From positions 1 to 25,700 of the forward strand of contig JAHWHB010000005.1 of NCBI GenBank assembly GCA_019323575.1: a DNA stretch of 25,700 bases, read 5' to 3'. Below the pieces are notes generated by a model. It did no database searches. It saw nothing but the letters and a program-made list of their open reading frames with translations, and had not been told where the DNA came from. Position 1 is the first letter of the stretch. Each line of letters begins with the position of its first letter. Of the stretch, positions 7,419 through 14,333 are shown piece by piece. The stretch comes from Candidatus Woesearchaeota archaeon (GTDB taxonomy: Archaea > Nanobdellota > Nanobdellia > Woesearchaeales > ARS49). The translations under genes and the position numbers were made by a program.

Positions 7419-8690
7419 ATGCCTCGAAAGAAGACAAAGAAAGAAGAAACAACAGAACCAAAAAGCCTGCAGCCGGAAATAAACATAGGACTGGTAGGAC
7501 ACGTGGACCACGGAAAAACAACACTGGTGCAGGCACTATCAGGCAAATGGACAGACACACATTCTGAAGAAATCAAAAGAGGAATCACAATCAGGCTAGG
7601 GTATGCAGACGTTGCATTCTACAAATGCACAAAATGCACAGGAACAGACGCGTACGGCGCAAGAGAAAAATGCACAAAATGCGGAACAGAAACACAACTG
7701 CTCAGAAAAGTCTCGCTTGTGGACGCGCCAGGACACGAAAGCCTAATGGCAACAATGCTGTGCGGAGCAAACATAATAGACGGAGCACTGCTCATGGTAT
7801 CAGCAACAGAAACCTGCCCGCAGCCGCAAACAAGAGAACACCTGCAGGCTCTGGAAATAGTGGGAGTAGAAAACCTGGTAGTAATACAAAACAAAATCGA
7901 TTTGGTAAAAGAAGAACAGGCAAAAAAGAACTACCAAGAAATAAAAGAGTTTTTGAAAGGAACAAAATTTGAAGACGCTCCAATTATACCAATGAGCGCA
8001 ATACACTCAATAAACCTCGACATTCTGATAGAAACAATACAAGAAAAATTCCAGACACCGGAAAGAGACCTGAAAGCAGACCCGATTATGTTCGTAGCAA
8101 GAAGCTTTGACATAAACAAACCAGGAACAAAACCAGACAAGATGACAGGAGGAATACTGGGAGGCTCACTAAAACAAGGCAAGCTAATACAAGGAGCAGA
8201 CATAGAAATACTCCCAGGATACGAAGTACAAGAAAAAAACCAGAAAGTATGGAAGCCCCTGAAAACAACAATAACATCAATAATGGCGGGCGGAGAAAAA
8301 ACAAAAGAGGCAATCCCAGGCGGAAGCATAGCAATAATGACAGAACTAGACCCAAGCGTGGTCAAAAGCGACAAACTAGTAGGAAGCCTGGTAGTCCTGG
8401 AAGGAACAGCACCAAAAGTCTGGAACGAATTCAAACTTGAAACACATTTACTTGAAAGAGTGGTGGGCGCGAAAGACAAACTCGTAGTAGAGCCGGTAAA
8501 ACTCGGCGAGTTGCTGATGTTAAACGTCAACGCAGCAGCAACAGTAGGAGTGGTAAAAGAACTCGGAAAAAACCAGATAAAATGCACACTAAGAAAACCA
8601 ATCTGCGCTGAAACAGGAGCAAGAGTGGCAATGGGCAGAAACCTGGGACAAAGATGGAGACTAATAGGATACGGGATAATTAAAGATTAA
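7419..8690 (+). CDS. eif2g: translation initiation factor aIF2 subunit gamma
   Basis: The GTP-binding subunit of archaeal initiation factor 2, which carries initiator Met-tRNA to the small ribosomal subunit. The 423-residue protein has G1 GHVDHGKTT (27-35), switch I around RGITIRLG, G3 DAPGH (102-106), G4 NKID (158-161) and G5 SAIHSIN. The zinc-binding insert typical of e/aIF2-gamma is visible as C70-x2-C73 and C85-x2-C88. Domains II and III follow and end normally in RWRLIGYGIIK. It is preceded by two inverted repeats and a TATA box, and has no SD, suggesting a leaderless mRNA. Its last 11 bases overlap the convergent Nudix gene. The alpha and beta subunits are not in the window. Confidence 0.97.
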   Translation: MPRKKTKKEETTEPKSLQPEINIGLVGHVDHGKTTLVQALSGKWTDTHSEEIKRGITIRLGYADVAFYKCTKCTGTDAYGAREKCTKCGTETQLLRKVSLVDAPGHESLMATMLCGANIIDGALLMVSATETCPQPQTREHLQALEIVGVENLVVIQNKIDLVKEEQAKKNYQEIKEFLKGTKFEDAPIIPMSAIHSINLDILIETIQEKFQTPERDLKADPIMFVARSFDINKPGTKPDKMTGGILGGSLKQGKLIQGADIEILPGYEVQEKNQKVWKPLKTTITSIMAGGEKTKEAIPGGSIAIMTELDPSVVKSDKLVGSLVVLEGTAPKVWNEFKLETHLLERVVGAKDKLVVEPVKLGELLMLNVNAAATVGVVKELGKNQIKCTLRKPICAETGARVAMGRNLGQRWRLIGYGIIKD

Positions 8691-9180
8691 ACTTCTTCCT
8701 ATCACGATACAACTTCAGAATAACAGATGCCTCGTGCAGAAAATCAAACTCTCCATCAAGAAGACGCTGGTAAAGCTCATCAATAGAAAAATACTTCACT
8801 TCCTCAACAATATCACCATCAGGATTAGGCTTCCTGTCTTCCTTCAAGTCATACGCGAGAAAATAAGTAATAGGAATAATGAAAGTATGCTTAGGGTCGT
8901 GATTGTGAAAAACCTCAAGCCTGCCAGCAGAAAAACCAGCCTCCTCCATCAACTCCTCCTGAGCAGTCTGCTCAGCAGACAAACCCTTATCAAGAAAACC
9001 AGAAACAAACTTCCAACGAGAACAACCCTCCTCCTTCCTGTGCTCCTTAATCATCAAAATCCTGCCGTCAACAACAGGAATAACCTGAACAGAAGGCATA
9101 AGCAAAGCGCGCTCGTAAACATTACTGCCAATAAGCTCTGAAGTCAATGTAATGTATTTGCCCTCATAAATCTTCTTCAT
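8680..9180 (-). CDS. Nudix hydrolase (ADP-ribose pyrophosphatase-like)
   Basis: A 166-residue Nudix-fold protein, probably cleaving a nucleoside diphosphate derivative such as ADP-ribose. The Nudix box starts at Gly61 (GFLDKGLSAEQTAQ) and continues EELMEEAGF. The metal-binding core E76-L-M-E79-E80-A-G is kept. The upstream Glu of the consensus G-x5-E is Leu67, and the conserved Arg of REUxEE is Glu75. Surrounding features, WKFVSGFLDKG and an HTFIIPITYFLAYDL strand, fit the ADPRase-type branch. Its predicted TATA box lies inside the 3' end of the upstream surface-protein gene. Activity should be similar but could be weakened by the two substitutions. Confidence 0.85.
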   Translation of the reverse strand: MKKIYEGKYITLTSELIGSNVYERALLMPSVQVIPVVDGRILMIKEHRKEEGCSRWKFVSGFLDKGLSAEQTAQEELMEEAGFSAGRLEVFHNHDPKHTFIIPITYFLAYDLKEDRKPNPDGDIVEEVKYFSIDELYQRLLDGEFDFLHEASVILKLYRDRKKFNL

Positions 9181-9187
9181 AAATCAC

Positions 9188-9195
9188 AAAAAAAA
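9188..9195 (-). terminator. oligo-T terminator of the surface-protein gene
   Basis: Eight consecutive T on the minus strand begin eight bases after the surface-protein stop. This is the form of intrinsic terminator typical in archaea. It falls between the Nudix TATA box and the Nudix start codon. Confidence 0.45.
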
Positions 9196-9200
9196 TAAAG

Positions 9201-9212
9201 GCTTTAAAAAAG
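9201..9212 (-). promoter_or_regulatory. TATA box for the Nudix gene
   Basis: CTTTTTTAAAGC lies 21-32 bases before the ATG at 9180 and overlaps the last codons and stop of the surface-protein gene. The spacing predicts a leaderless transcript. Confidence 0.45.
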
Positions 9213-11333
9213 TTTGGCAAAGAAATCAGAAAGCCATGAGAAAAACCTTGCAACAGCATTAGGCGGAACAGGAGCCGGCACCTCAACAACAGGCGCAGGA
9301 TAACAAGAGCAGTTCTTGCAGACATAATCAACAGGACAGTCAGCATCAGCCTCGCACTGCTCATTTTTCTCAAGCAAATTATTGCCGCAAACAGGAGGAG
9401 GAAGAGCAACACACTTGCAGTCCCTGCAGTCAAAACCCTCAGCACAATCAGCAGCAGTCTCGCACTCCTCACCATTCTCCAACAACTTGTTGCCGCACTC
9501 AGCAGGCTTCTTAAAAGTGCAAGACATGCAATCAGCAGCACAAGTGCCAGGACGCTTGAACTGGTCAACACACATACTGCCAGGAGGGTCACAATACTCA
9601 GGCTTTGTGATAACAGCATCGCCGCACTTCGCAACAGGAGCAGGAATGTTAGTGGGCTTCATCCACTTAGCACGCTCAAGCGTAATGTAAACATCAGCAC
9701 CAGCACCACCGCCAGTCGCCCGAGAAGCACGAACATAAGTACCCGGCACGTTCAAAGACAACCTAGTGCTATGATCCTCTTCAGTTGTGAATAAAATACC
9801 AAACTTAGTCATGCCCTTCTTAACACCGCCGCCCTCACCAACCATAGTAAAGCTGTAACCAGGCACAGTTGCCTGAGGGGAAGGAACAACCAAATCAATA
9901 TCAGCCCCAAAAGTAATCGTGAACTTAGTCTTCTCATCACCCGCAGGCTCATCAAACAACCTGGAAGGCGTAATTATAGTAACAGTAAAACCAGGACCAA
10001 AATCAACACGAGAACCGCCAGGAAAAACAAAATTAGCCTCGCCGCCGTTAATATTACCGTCATTATTCTGGTCCATAGCCAGAGAGTTGCCGGCACCAAC
10101 AAAAAACGTATAAGTGCCCTCGCCAATCATCAACTGACCCTGACCAGTGCCAGGATCATAAACAGCAGAACGAGAACCAGTAGCCAAGTCCTGGAAGTAA
10201 ACAGTATTGCCCTCAATACTGTTATACCTCAAAACATTAGAAACACCCTGGATATCATTCCTGCTCGTAACCAAGAAATAATCACCAAGATTAATATTAG
10301 GCGCGCCAGGGTTAGGCGCTTCAACAAAAACAAAATTCCTGCCCTTATTGCCATACTGGCCTGGAAGCTGGGCAAGAGGAATATTATACAACTGGCCAAT
10401 CAAATTCTGAGCCATCATAACATACTCATCATTACCCGCAGGCTTGACAAGCACCTGATTGCCAGGAATACCAGCAGAAGGAACACTCACAGCAGCAGCG
10501 CCAGTCAAACCCTTGTAGCAAATATCATAATTAGGAGACAACATGCCAAGCGGGTACTGCAAAAACTGCCTCAAACAAGTCAAAGGACGAACCTGAAGCA
10601 GGCCGCCGCCAGCAGCATTCGCATTCAAAACATACTGAATACTGTAAATGTTCAAAGAATTGCCGGACTGGGAAGCCTTAATCTTAACACGAGCACCAAC
10701 AGTCCCTCCATTAACCTTAGCGCCGCCATCAGTATACAAGTCGTCACCATAATTAGTATCACGCAACTCAACAGTGCCAAAACCGCCAAACATCTTCAAA
10801 GAAACATCCTTAGTGCCGGTATTAACAGAAGTATCAACAATAGTAAAAGAATCACCAAGCAAAACAATATCCTCATCCTCCAAGTCAGGAAGCTCGCCGC
10901 CCTCAACAGGACTGCTCAAACCAGGAGAAAAATCAACAGTATACTTGAAAGGAGCATCATCACACTGCAGGAAATCAGTCACTTTGTTAGCCTCATCACG
11001 GCCAAACTCAACATGACAGCCATTAAACAAGCCCGCCTCCTGAAAACGAATGCTCTGATCAAAACTAGAACTGAAATCCTTGCCCCTGACATTGCCGCCC
11101 CTCAGACTAGCAAGCTGGCCCTCACCAACAGCAACAAGCTCATTAGCAAGATACTCACCAACCTCCAAACGAACAATAACAGTATCATCACCAGGCTCAA
11201 CAGCACGGCCGTAACTAGGTATAATTGTCACAGCAAAAGGAGAAAACACAGGAGTATAAGCAACAGAAAACAACAAAACAGCAATACCAATGATAGCAAC
11301 AACACCAAAAATACTCACAGGGACATGACGCAT
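9204..11333 (-). CDS. large secreted/surface protein with three six-Cys repeats
   Basis: A 709-residue protein with one N-terminal hydrophobic segment (about residues 6-26, VSIFGVVAIIGIAVLLFSVA), so anchored or exported. A long beta-rich, cysteine-poor ectodomain contains DQNNDGNINGGEANF, which looks like a calcium-binding loop. Residues 570-677 carry 18 cysteines in three repeats of six; repeats two and three contain CGNKLLENGEEC- and CGNNLLEKNEQC-type motifs as in extracellular Cys-rich/DUF4215-like repeats. A Pro-rich linker follows, then a C-terminal amphipathic helix (AVARFFSWLSDFFAKLF). I chose the ATG at 11333 because AGGTGAG (11339-11345) is spaced five bases upstream; a GTG two codons earlier lies inside that SD. 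Function is unknown. The cysteine tail is a plausible client of the DsbA-like protein at 4624-5496. Confidence 0.75.
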   Translation of the reverse strand: MRHVPVSIFGVVAIIGIAVLLFSVAYTPVFSPFAVTIIPSYGRAVEPGDDTVIVRLEVGEYLANELVAVGEGQLASLRGGNVRGKDFSSSFDQSIRFQEAGLFNGCHVEFGRDEANKVTDFLQCDDAPFKYTVDFSPGLSSPVEGGELPDLEDEDIVLLGDSFTIVDTSVNTGTKDVSLKMFGGFGTVELRDTNYGDDLYTDGGAKVNGGTVGARVKIKASQSGNSLNIYSIQYVLNANAAGGGLLQVRPLTCLRQFLQYPLGMLSPNYDICYKGLTGAAAVSVPSAGIPGNQVLVKPAGNDEYVMMAQNLIGQLYNIPLAQLPGQYGNKGRNFVFVEAPNPGAPNINLGDYFLVTSRNDIQGVSNVLRYNSIEGNTVYFQDLATGSRSAVYDPGTGQGQLMIGEGTYTFFVGAGNSLAMDQNNDGNINGGEANFVFPGGSRVDFGPGFTVTIITPSRLFDEPAGDEKTKFTITFGADIDLVVPSPQATVPGYSFTMVGEGGGVKKGMTKFGILFTTEEDHSTRLSLNVPGTYVRASRATGGGAGADVYITLERAKWMKPTNIPAPVAKCGDAVITKPEYCDPPGSMCVDQFKRPGTCAADCMSCTFKKPAECGNKLLENGEECETAADCAEGFDCRDCKCVALPPPVCGNNLLEKNEQCEADADCPVDYVCKNCSCYPAPVVEVPAPVPPNAVARFFSWLSDFFAKLF

Positions 11334-11370
11334 AAGCACTCACCTTTTTTAAAATAAAATAGCCTAAAGA

Positions 11371-11381
11371 CTATATAAAAG
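11371..11381 (-). promoter_or_regulatory. TATA box for the surface-protein gene
   Basis: CTTTTATATAG on the minus strand lies 38-48 bases before the ATG at 11333, leaving a short leader that holds the AGGTGAG SD. This is one of the leadered genes of the window. Confidence 0.55.
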
Positions 11382-11404
11382 CTTCGGCTATATCACTTCA
11401 AGAA

Positions 11405-11455
11405 TTATCCGTCGTACTCGTCTTCCCAGTCCTCGTCCTCAAAATCCTCGGACAT
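11405..11455 (-). CDS. possible 16-residue acidic micropeptide
   Basis: The reading frame encodes MSEDFEDEDWEDEYDG: ten of sixteen residues are Asp or Glu. A GGAGGG, a near-perfect SD, lies five bases before the ATG and is formed by the last two glycine codons of the upstream 43-codon gene, whose stop is one base before this ATG. The SD and spacing argue for real translation. The extreme shortness argues for caution. It could act as a partner for the basic 43-residue protein. No known family is recognised. Confidence 0.35.
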   Translation of the reverse strand: MSEDFEDEDWEDEYDG

Positions 11456-11456
11456 A

Positions 11457-11588
11457 TTACCCTCCGGCTTTCCTAATCCAATCGCGAGCAATCTTCTTAG
11501 CAAGCTCCTTGTCCTTAATACTAGTATGACTAAGTATGTTGCTCCTAATAGTATCAACCATTCTAACCCTCTTTTGCGGTGCGTACAT
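11457..11588 (-). CDS. 43-residue basic protein of unknown function
   Basis: The protein starts MYAPQKRVRMVDTIRSNILS and ends in KKIARDWIRKAGG. It is basic, has no cysteines and no membrane segment, and looks like a small helical, possibly nucleic-acid-binding protein. Support for a real gene is good: a TATA box at 11626-11635, a strong SD (AGGGGGTGATAG, 11593-11604) and minus-strand codon use like its neighbours. An overlapping frame that runs from GTG at 11599 through the same region is a shadow. I do not recognise a family. Confidence 0.6.
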   Translation of the reverse strand: MYAPQKRVRMVDTIRSNILSHTSIKDKELAKKIARDWIRKAGG

Positions 11589-11625
11589 GGCACTATCACC
11601 CCCTAATAAATACAAAGACGACTAA

Positions 11626-11635
11626 GTATATAAAC
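11626..11635 (-). promoter_or_regulatory. TATA box for the 43-residue gene
   Basis: GTTTATATAC lies 38-47 bases before the ATG at 11588, leaving a short leader with the AGGGGGTGAT SD. Confidence 0.55.
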
Positions 11636-11650
11636 ATTATGAAAAAAGAA

Positions 11651-11660
11651 TAAAAAAAAT
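11651..11660 (-). terminator. oligo-T terminator after the zinc-ribbon gene
   Basis: Right after the TAA of the zinc-ribbon gene the minus strand reads ATTTTTTTTA, followed by a second T-run. This would separate it from the 43-residue gene, which has its own promoter. Confidence 0.45.
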
Positions 11661-11812
11661 TATTTCTTAGCTTTTCCTAGAATTCTGAAGACCTTAGTGC
11701 CGCAGGTTCCACAAACACCCTTCATAGCCTTCATACCATTCTTCATAATGGTCTCTTTAGCGTCCTTAATCGGCACTTGCTTCTTGCATTTCATACATCG
11801 TCCTTCTGTCAT
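11660..11812 (-). CDS. DUF5679-like small zinc-ribbon protein
   Basis: A 50-residue protein with two CxxC knuckles (C6-x2-C9 and C34-x2-C37), the second in the context MKGVCGTCGTKVFRILGKAKK. The pattern CxKCK...KD..E..MKNG..A.KGVC..CGTK.FRI is that of the DUF5679 family found in archaea and Patescibacteria. It should bind one zinc and may contact nucleic acid; no function is established to my knowledge. The start is set by an SD, GGGGTGAT (11817-11824), five to six bases before the ATG, with a TATA box at 11858-11867. It is transcribed on its own. Two short palindromes lie in the leader. Confidence 0.8.
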   Translation of the reverse strand: MTEGRCMKCKKQVPIKDAKETIMKNGMKAMKGVCGTCGTKVFRILGKAKK

Positions 11813-11822
11813 GAAAATCACC

Positions 11823-11844
11823 CCATATATGGTTTATAGGCCTA
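11823..11844. promoter_or_regulatory. two palindromes in the zinc-ribbon gene leader
   Basis: CCATATATGG (11823-11832) and TAGGCCTA (11837-11844) are perfect palindromes between the TATA box and the start codon. The first overlaps the SD. They could be operator sites or a small RNA structure masking the SD; chance is also possible at these lengths. Confidence 0.3.
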
Positions 11845-11857
11845 AAAGCGCAATACC

Positions 11858-11867
11858 GTATATAAAG
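11858..11867 (-). promoter_or_regulatory. TATA box for the zinc-ribbon gene
   Basis: CTTTATATAC lies 46-55 bases before the ATG at 11812, giving a leader of about 20-25 bases with an SD. Confidence 0.55.
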
Positions 11868-11893
11868 TTTTGGTTTTATAAATAGAACAAACA

Positions 11894-12499
11894 CTAAAGG
11901 TCCACAAATATGTGATGCTTCTCAGTACCAGACAACTCCTCAATAATACGCTTCAAGATAGCTTTTTCAGGGTCAGGCATCAATTTAACACGTGCTTTAA
12001 TATCCTTGAAGCTCTCAAAAGGCTTTTCCTGGCGCTTCTCCAAAATCTCCCACATATGCTTCTTACCCAAGCCCGGAATGAGCTCCAATTGGTGCATACG
12101 GGTTGTTAAAGGCTGGGATTTGTTGAAAAAGTTCACAAAACGCTTCTCATTCTGCTTTATCAGGTCTTTAATCACAAAATCAAGCTCATTCTTGGCAGTA
12201 GCAGTAAGCTTCTCAAGAGTCAACTTACCAACAATATGATGAATCTGGTCCCTCTTACCCTCTCCAATATAAACCTCCTGCAAAGGCTGCAAAAACACAT
12301 CCTTCTTAGGAACAAGCTCCAATATAGAGAAATGCTGCTTACCAATAGCCTGAACAATAGGAGATTTCTTATGAGAAGGACGATTATCAAACGGGTAGCC
12401 GTGCGGCAGGAAGTCTAACACAATCGCTGATTCCTCCCGAACACGCTGCTCGGGTGACTGACCTTGATTTCTCTCTTCCATATCCGTTTGCAATGTCAT
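11894..12499 (-). CDS. DUF655 (COG1491) predicted RNA-binding protein
   Basis: A 201-residue cytosolic protein of the archaeal DUF655 family. The N-terminal half (VLDFLPHGYPFDNRP, VPKKDVFLQPLQEVYIGEGKR split across the beta strands) forms the OB-like part. Residues about 137-190 contain a helix-hairpin-helix motif (LELIPGLGKKHMWEILEKR). In many archaea this gene stands with those for eL21, RpoF and the rRNA dimethylase KsgA, suggesting a role in ribosome or RNA metabolism. Here eL21 and RpoF are nearby, but a dihydroorotase-like gene intervenes and ksgA is not seen. A TATA box (12531-12543) gives a leader of about ten bases; an internal ATG at codon 7 is an alternative start. Confidence 0.88.
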   Translation of the reverse strand: MTLQTDMEERNQGQSPEQRVREESAIVLDFLPHGYPFDNRPSHKKSPIVQAIGKQHFSILELVPKKDVFLQPLQEVYIGEGKRDQIHHIVGKLTLEKLTATAKNELDFVIKDLIKQNEKRFVNFFNKSQPLTTRMHQLELIPGLGKKHMWEILEKRQEKPFESFKDIKARVKLMPDPEKAILKRIIEELSGTEKHHIFVDL

Positions 12500-12530
12500 C
12501 TAACATATTGTTAAGAAAATAAATCAAAGG

Positions 12531-12543
12531 AAGTATATATAGG
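12531..12543 (-). promoter_or_regulatory. TATA box for the DUF655 gene
   Basis: CCTATATATACTT lies 32-44 bases before the ATG at 12499, in the 50-base gap after the dihydroorotase-like gene, so DUF655 can be transcribed separately. Confidence 0.55.
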
Positions 12544-12549
12544 TTTTGA

Positions 12550-13614
12550 TTACTTCACGCCTTTAAAAGCATCAAAAGAATACTCTTTCTGAAGTTCTTC
12601 AAGACGCTTCCAGTCAACCCGCCTGCCATGAGGCTCCAACTTAAGACCGTACAACTTCACTGCATTCTCAAAAGCAACCTCACGAATAATACCCTCAGAA
12701 ACACCATTATGCCTCAAAAACTGAATAACATAAGGCCAAGCAGTACCCGAAGCAATACCAGAAGGAGGCTCAGGACTAAGCTTGGAAGCAGCAGTATGAG
12801 GAGCGTGATCACTAATAAGAATAGGGATTCTGCCTTTCATCAAACGCTCAAACAAACCAAGCCTAGTATCTTCAGAGCGCAAAGGAGGATTGCACTTGAA
12901 CTGGGCACCATCGGGATTGACAAGCATGTAATCATTGAAAACAACATGATGCAAAGAGACATCACAACTCAACTTAACAGGACCATCATAATTCCAGACA
13001 GCATCAGCAACCTCCAAAGTGCTAACGTGAGCAACATGAAGCCTGCCAGGAAACTTAACATCCTCAGCCATCCTAAAAATCTTCCTGAAAGAACTCTGCT
13101 CAGCAACCTCAGGCCTGCACAACTCATTCCAAGACCGGGGATTTTTAGGATCATACAACTCATTAGCACACTCCTCTTCGTCCTCAAAATGACCGACAAG
13201 CACACCATCAAAGCCCTCTTTAGCAAGAGTGTCAAGAACACAATACTGCGCCTCCTCCTCAATAATACTCAAATCATTAGTAGAACGACCCCAATAAGCC
13301 TTTAGGCCAATAATTTGTCTGAGACCAAAAATCTTTCTCTGCACAGGTTCAGACACAATTTCAACAGCACGCTTCACCTGCTCAAGATCAGAAGTCAAAC
13401 CAATATGAACATAAAACTTCACAGGACCCTTATATGAATCAGCAAGAGAAAGATACTCAACACAACGCTCAAGAGTTATCAGCGGTTTCTTGGTATTAGG
13501 CATTGCAGCAATAGCACACAAGCCAGCAGCCTCTGCAACCATAAGAGAACGAAGAACAGACTCCTTATCGGCTTCTTCCTCATCACGACTATGCCAGTGA
13601 AAGTCTACCCACAT
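12550..13614 (-). CDS. pyrC: dihydroorotase-like amidohydrolase
   Basis: A 354-residue zinc amidohydrolase expected to close carbamoyl-aspartate to dihydroorotate, the third step of pyrimidine synthesis. All catalytic positions are visible: DFHWHSRD (His6, His8), the carbamylated lysine in GLKAYWG (Lys105), GHFEDE (His142), HVAHVST (His196), CNPPLRS (241-247) and ISDHAPHT (Asp269). Retention of both metal-bridging Lys and the Asp argues for an active enzyme. The barrel is short at the C-terminus but within range. Other pyrimidine genes are absent here. Hydantoinase or allantoinase activity is less likely, given the PPLR and DHAPH context. It lies between rpoF and DUF655 with its own TATA box. 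Confidence 0.85.
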   Translation of the reverse strand: MWVDFHWHSRDEEEADKESVLRSLMVAEAAGLCAIAAMPNTKKPLITLERCVEYLSLADSYKGPVKFYVHIGLTSDLEQVKRAVEIVSEPVQRKIFGLRQIIGLKAYWGRSTNDLSIIEEEAQYCVLDTLAKEGFDGVLVGHFEDEEECANELYDPKNPRSWNELCRPEVAEQSSFRKIFRMAEDVKFPGRLHVAHVSTLEVADAVWNYDGPVKLSCDVSLHHVVFNDYMLVNPDGAQFKCNPPLRSEDTRLGLFERLMKGRIPILISDHAPHTAASKLSPEPPSGIASGTAWPYVIQFLRHNGVSEGIIREVAFENAVKLYGLKLEPHGRRVDWKRLEELQKEYSFDAFKGVK

Positions 13615-13636
13615 GAAAAAACAGTTTTGGAAACAA

Positions 13637-13645
13637 GTTTAAAAG
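13637..13645 (-). promoter_or_regulatory. TATA box for the dihydroorotase-like gene
   Basis: CTTTTAAAC lies 23-31 bases before the ATG at 13614, predicting a leaderless transcript. A T6 run (minus strand, about 13654-13659) just after the rpoF stop may end the upstream message. Confidence 0.5.
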
Positions 13646-13660
13646 AATTTAGGTAAAAAA

Positions 13661-14002
13661 TTATACGTATTCAGCAACAACATCAGCAATCTTCTTGCAG
13701 TTCTCCTGCGAAATAGTCACATTATACTGCTGAAGAGCAATCTTCACATCCTTATGAGAAGTCGGCATGACATCAATAATCTTATGATAATGAGCATCAC
13801 GCAAGCGGGGAACTTCAAGCTTCAACAACTTATCCATCATATCCTTAGCCTTCTTAACATCAAGAACGTTCAAGCTCTCCAAGTAATCAACAGTCTTCTG
13901 AGCGCGGAAGCCAAGCTCCTTGTCACGCTCCTTAATACGCTTCATATCAGCATAAAGCTCAGCTGAATTAATCGGGTTCTGGGAAATAATCTTCTGCGCC
14001 AT
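13661..14002 (-). CDS. rpoF: DNA-directed RNA polymerase subunit F (Rpb4)
   Basis: A 113-residue homologue of archaeal RpoF/eukaryotic Rpb4, which with RpoE (Rpb7) forms the polymerase stalk. The pattern LGFRAQKTVDYLESLNVLD, then the HRDC-like helices VPRLRDAHYHKIIDVMPTS and the C-terminal CKKIADVVAEYV fit the family. I chose the ATG at 14002 because AAGGTGTGAT is placed directly upstream and the eL21 stop is two bases away. A GTG at 14008 would overlap that stop. The adjacency eL21-RpoF is a conserved archaeal arrangement and confirms the call. Confidence 0.92.
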   Translation of the reverse strand: MAQKIISQNPINSAELYADMKRIKERDKELGFRAQKTVDYLESLNVLDVKKAKDMMDKLLKLEVPRLRDAHYHKIIDVMPTSHKDVKIALQQYNVTISQENCKKIADVVAEYV

Positions 14003-14004
14003 AA

Positions 14005-14295
14005 TCACACCTTCCTCAAATGAACAGGATGAACAATAACCATTTTTTCTTTTCCACCATCCCTAAGCTTAATCTCATAACAATTGCCGCGCTTTCCAAT
14101 AACAACACCAGTCTTTCCGTGAAAGCGCTGATGATACAAATTCTTCTGAACAGCAGGCTCAGCACAAAGAACAGCCTTATCACCAGTCTTGTAAGGCATG
14201 AAATACTTAGTAAGAGAGATCTTTCCTTTAGTACGAGGACTCTTGCTAAACAGTTTTCTCGTTCCAGCCCTAAACCCGCCTTTGCGACTTGACAT
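14005..14295 (-). CDS. rpl21e: large-subunit ribosomal protein eL21
   Basis: A 96-residue, highly basic ribosomal protein. It begins MSSRKGGFRAGTRKLFSKSP and contains ISLTKYFMPYKTGDKAV and FHGKTGVVIGKRGNCYEIKL, the usual eL21 start and KOW/SH3-like core. Its length is typical. It is the first gene of a unit with rpoF (two-base gap). A TATA box lies 20-32 bases before the ATG, so the message is probably leaderless. The 10-bp palindrome CTCTCGAGAG (14297-14306) sits immediately before the start codon. Confidence 0.95.
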   Translation of the reverse strand: MSSRKGGFRAGTRKLFSKSPRTKGKISLTKYFMPYKTGDKAVLCAEPAVQKNLYHQRFHGKTGVVIGKRGNCYEIKLRDGGKEKMVIVHPVHLRKV

Positions 14296-14296
14296 A

Positions 14297-14306
14297 CTCT
14301 CGAGAG
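14297..14306. promoter_or_regulatory. palindrome CTCTCGAGAG at the eL21 transcription start
   Basis: A perfect 10-bp palindrome one base upstream of the eL21 ATG and at the predicted transcription start. A protein bound here would block initiation, so it is a candidate operator; it could also be chance. Confidence 0.3.
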
Positions 14307-14314
14307 ATTACAAA

Positions 14315-14327
14315 CGATTTAAAAAGG
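14315..14327 (-). promoter_or_regulatory. TATA box for the eL21-rpoF unit
   Basis: CCTTTTTAAATCG lies 20-32 bases before the ATG at 14295, between the lipoprotein stop and the eL21 start. Confidence 0.55.
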
Positions 14328-14333
14328 TTTCTA

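Noticed and set aside
11405..11599. Single 64-residue protein spanning both micro-genes
   Set aside because: Its first two thirds lie in a frame shifted from the SD-supported 43-codon gene and read as a hydrophobic, Leu-rich shadow; only its last 16 codons have SD support.
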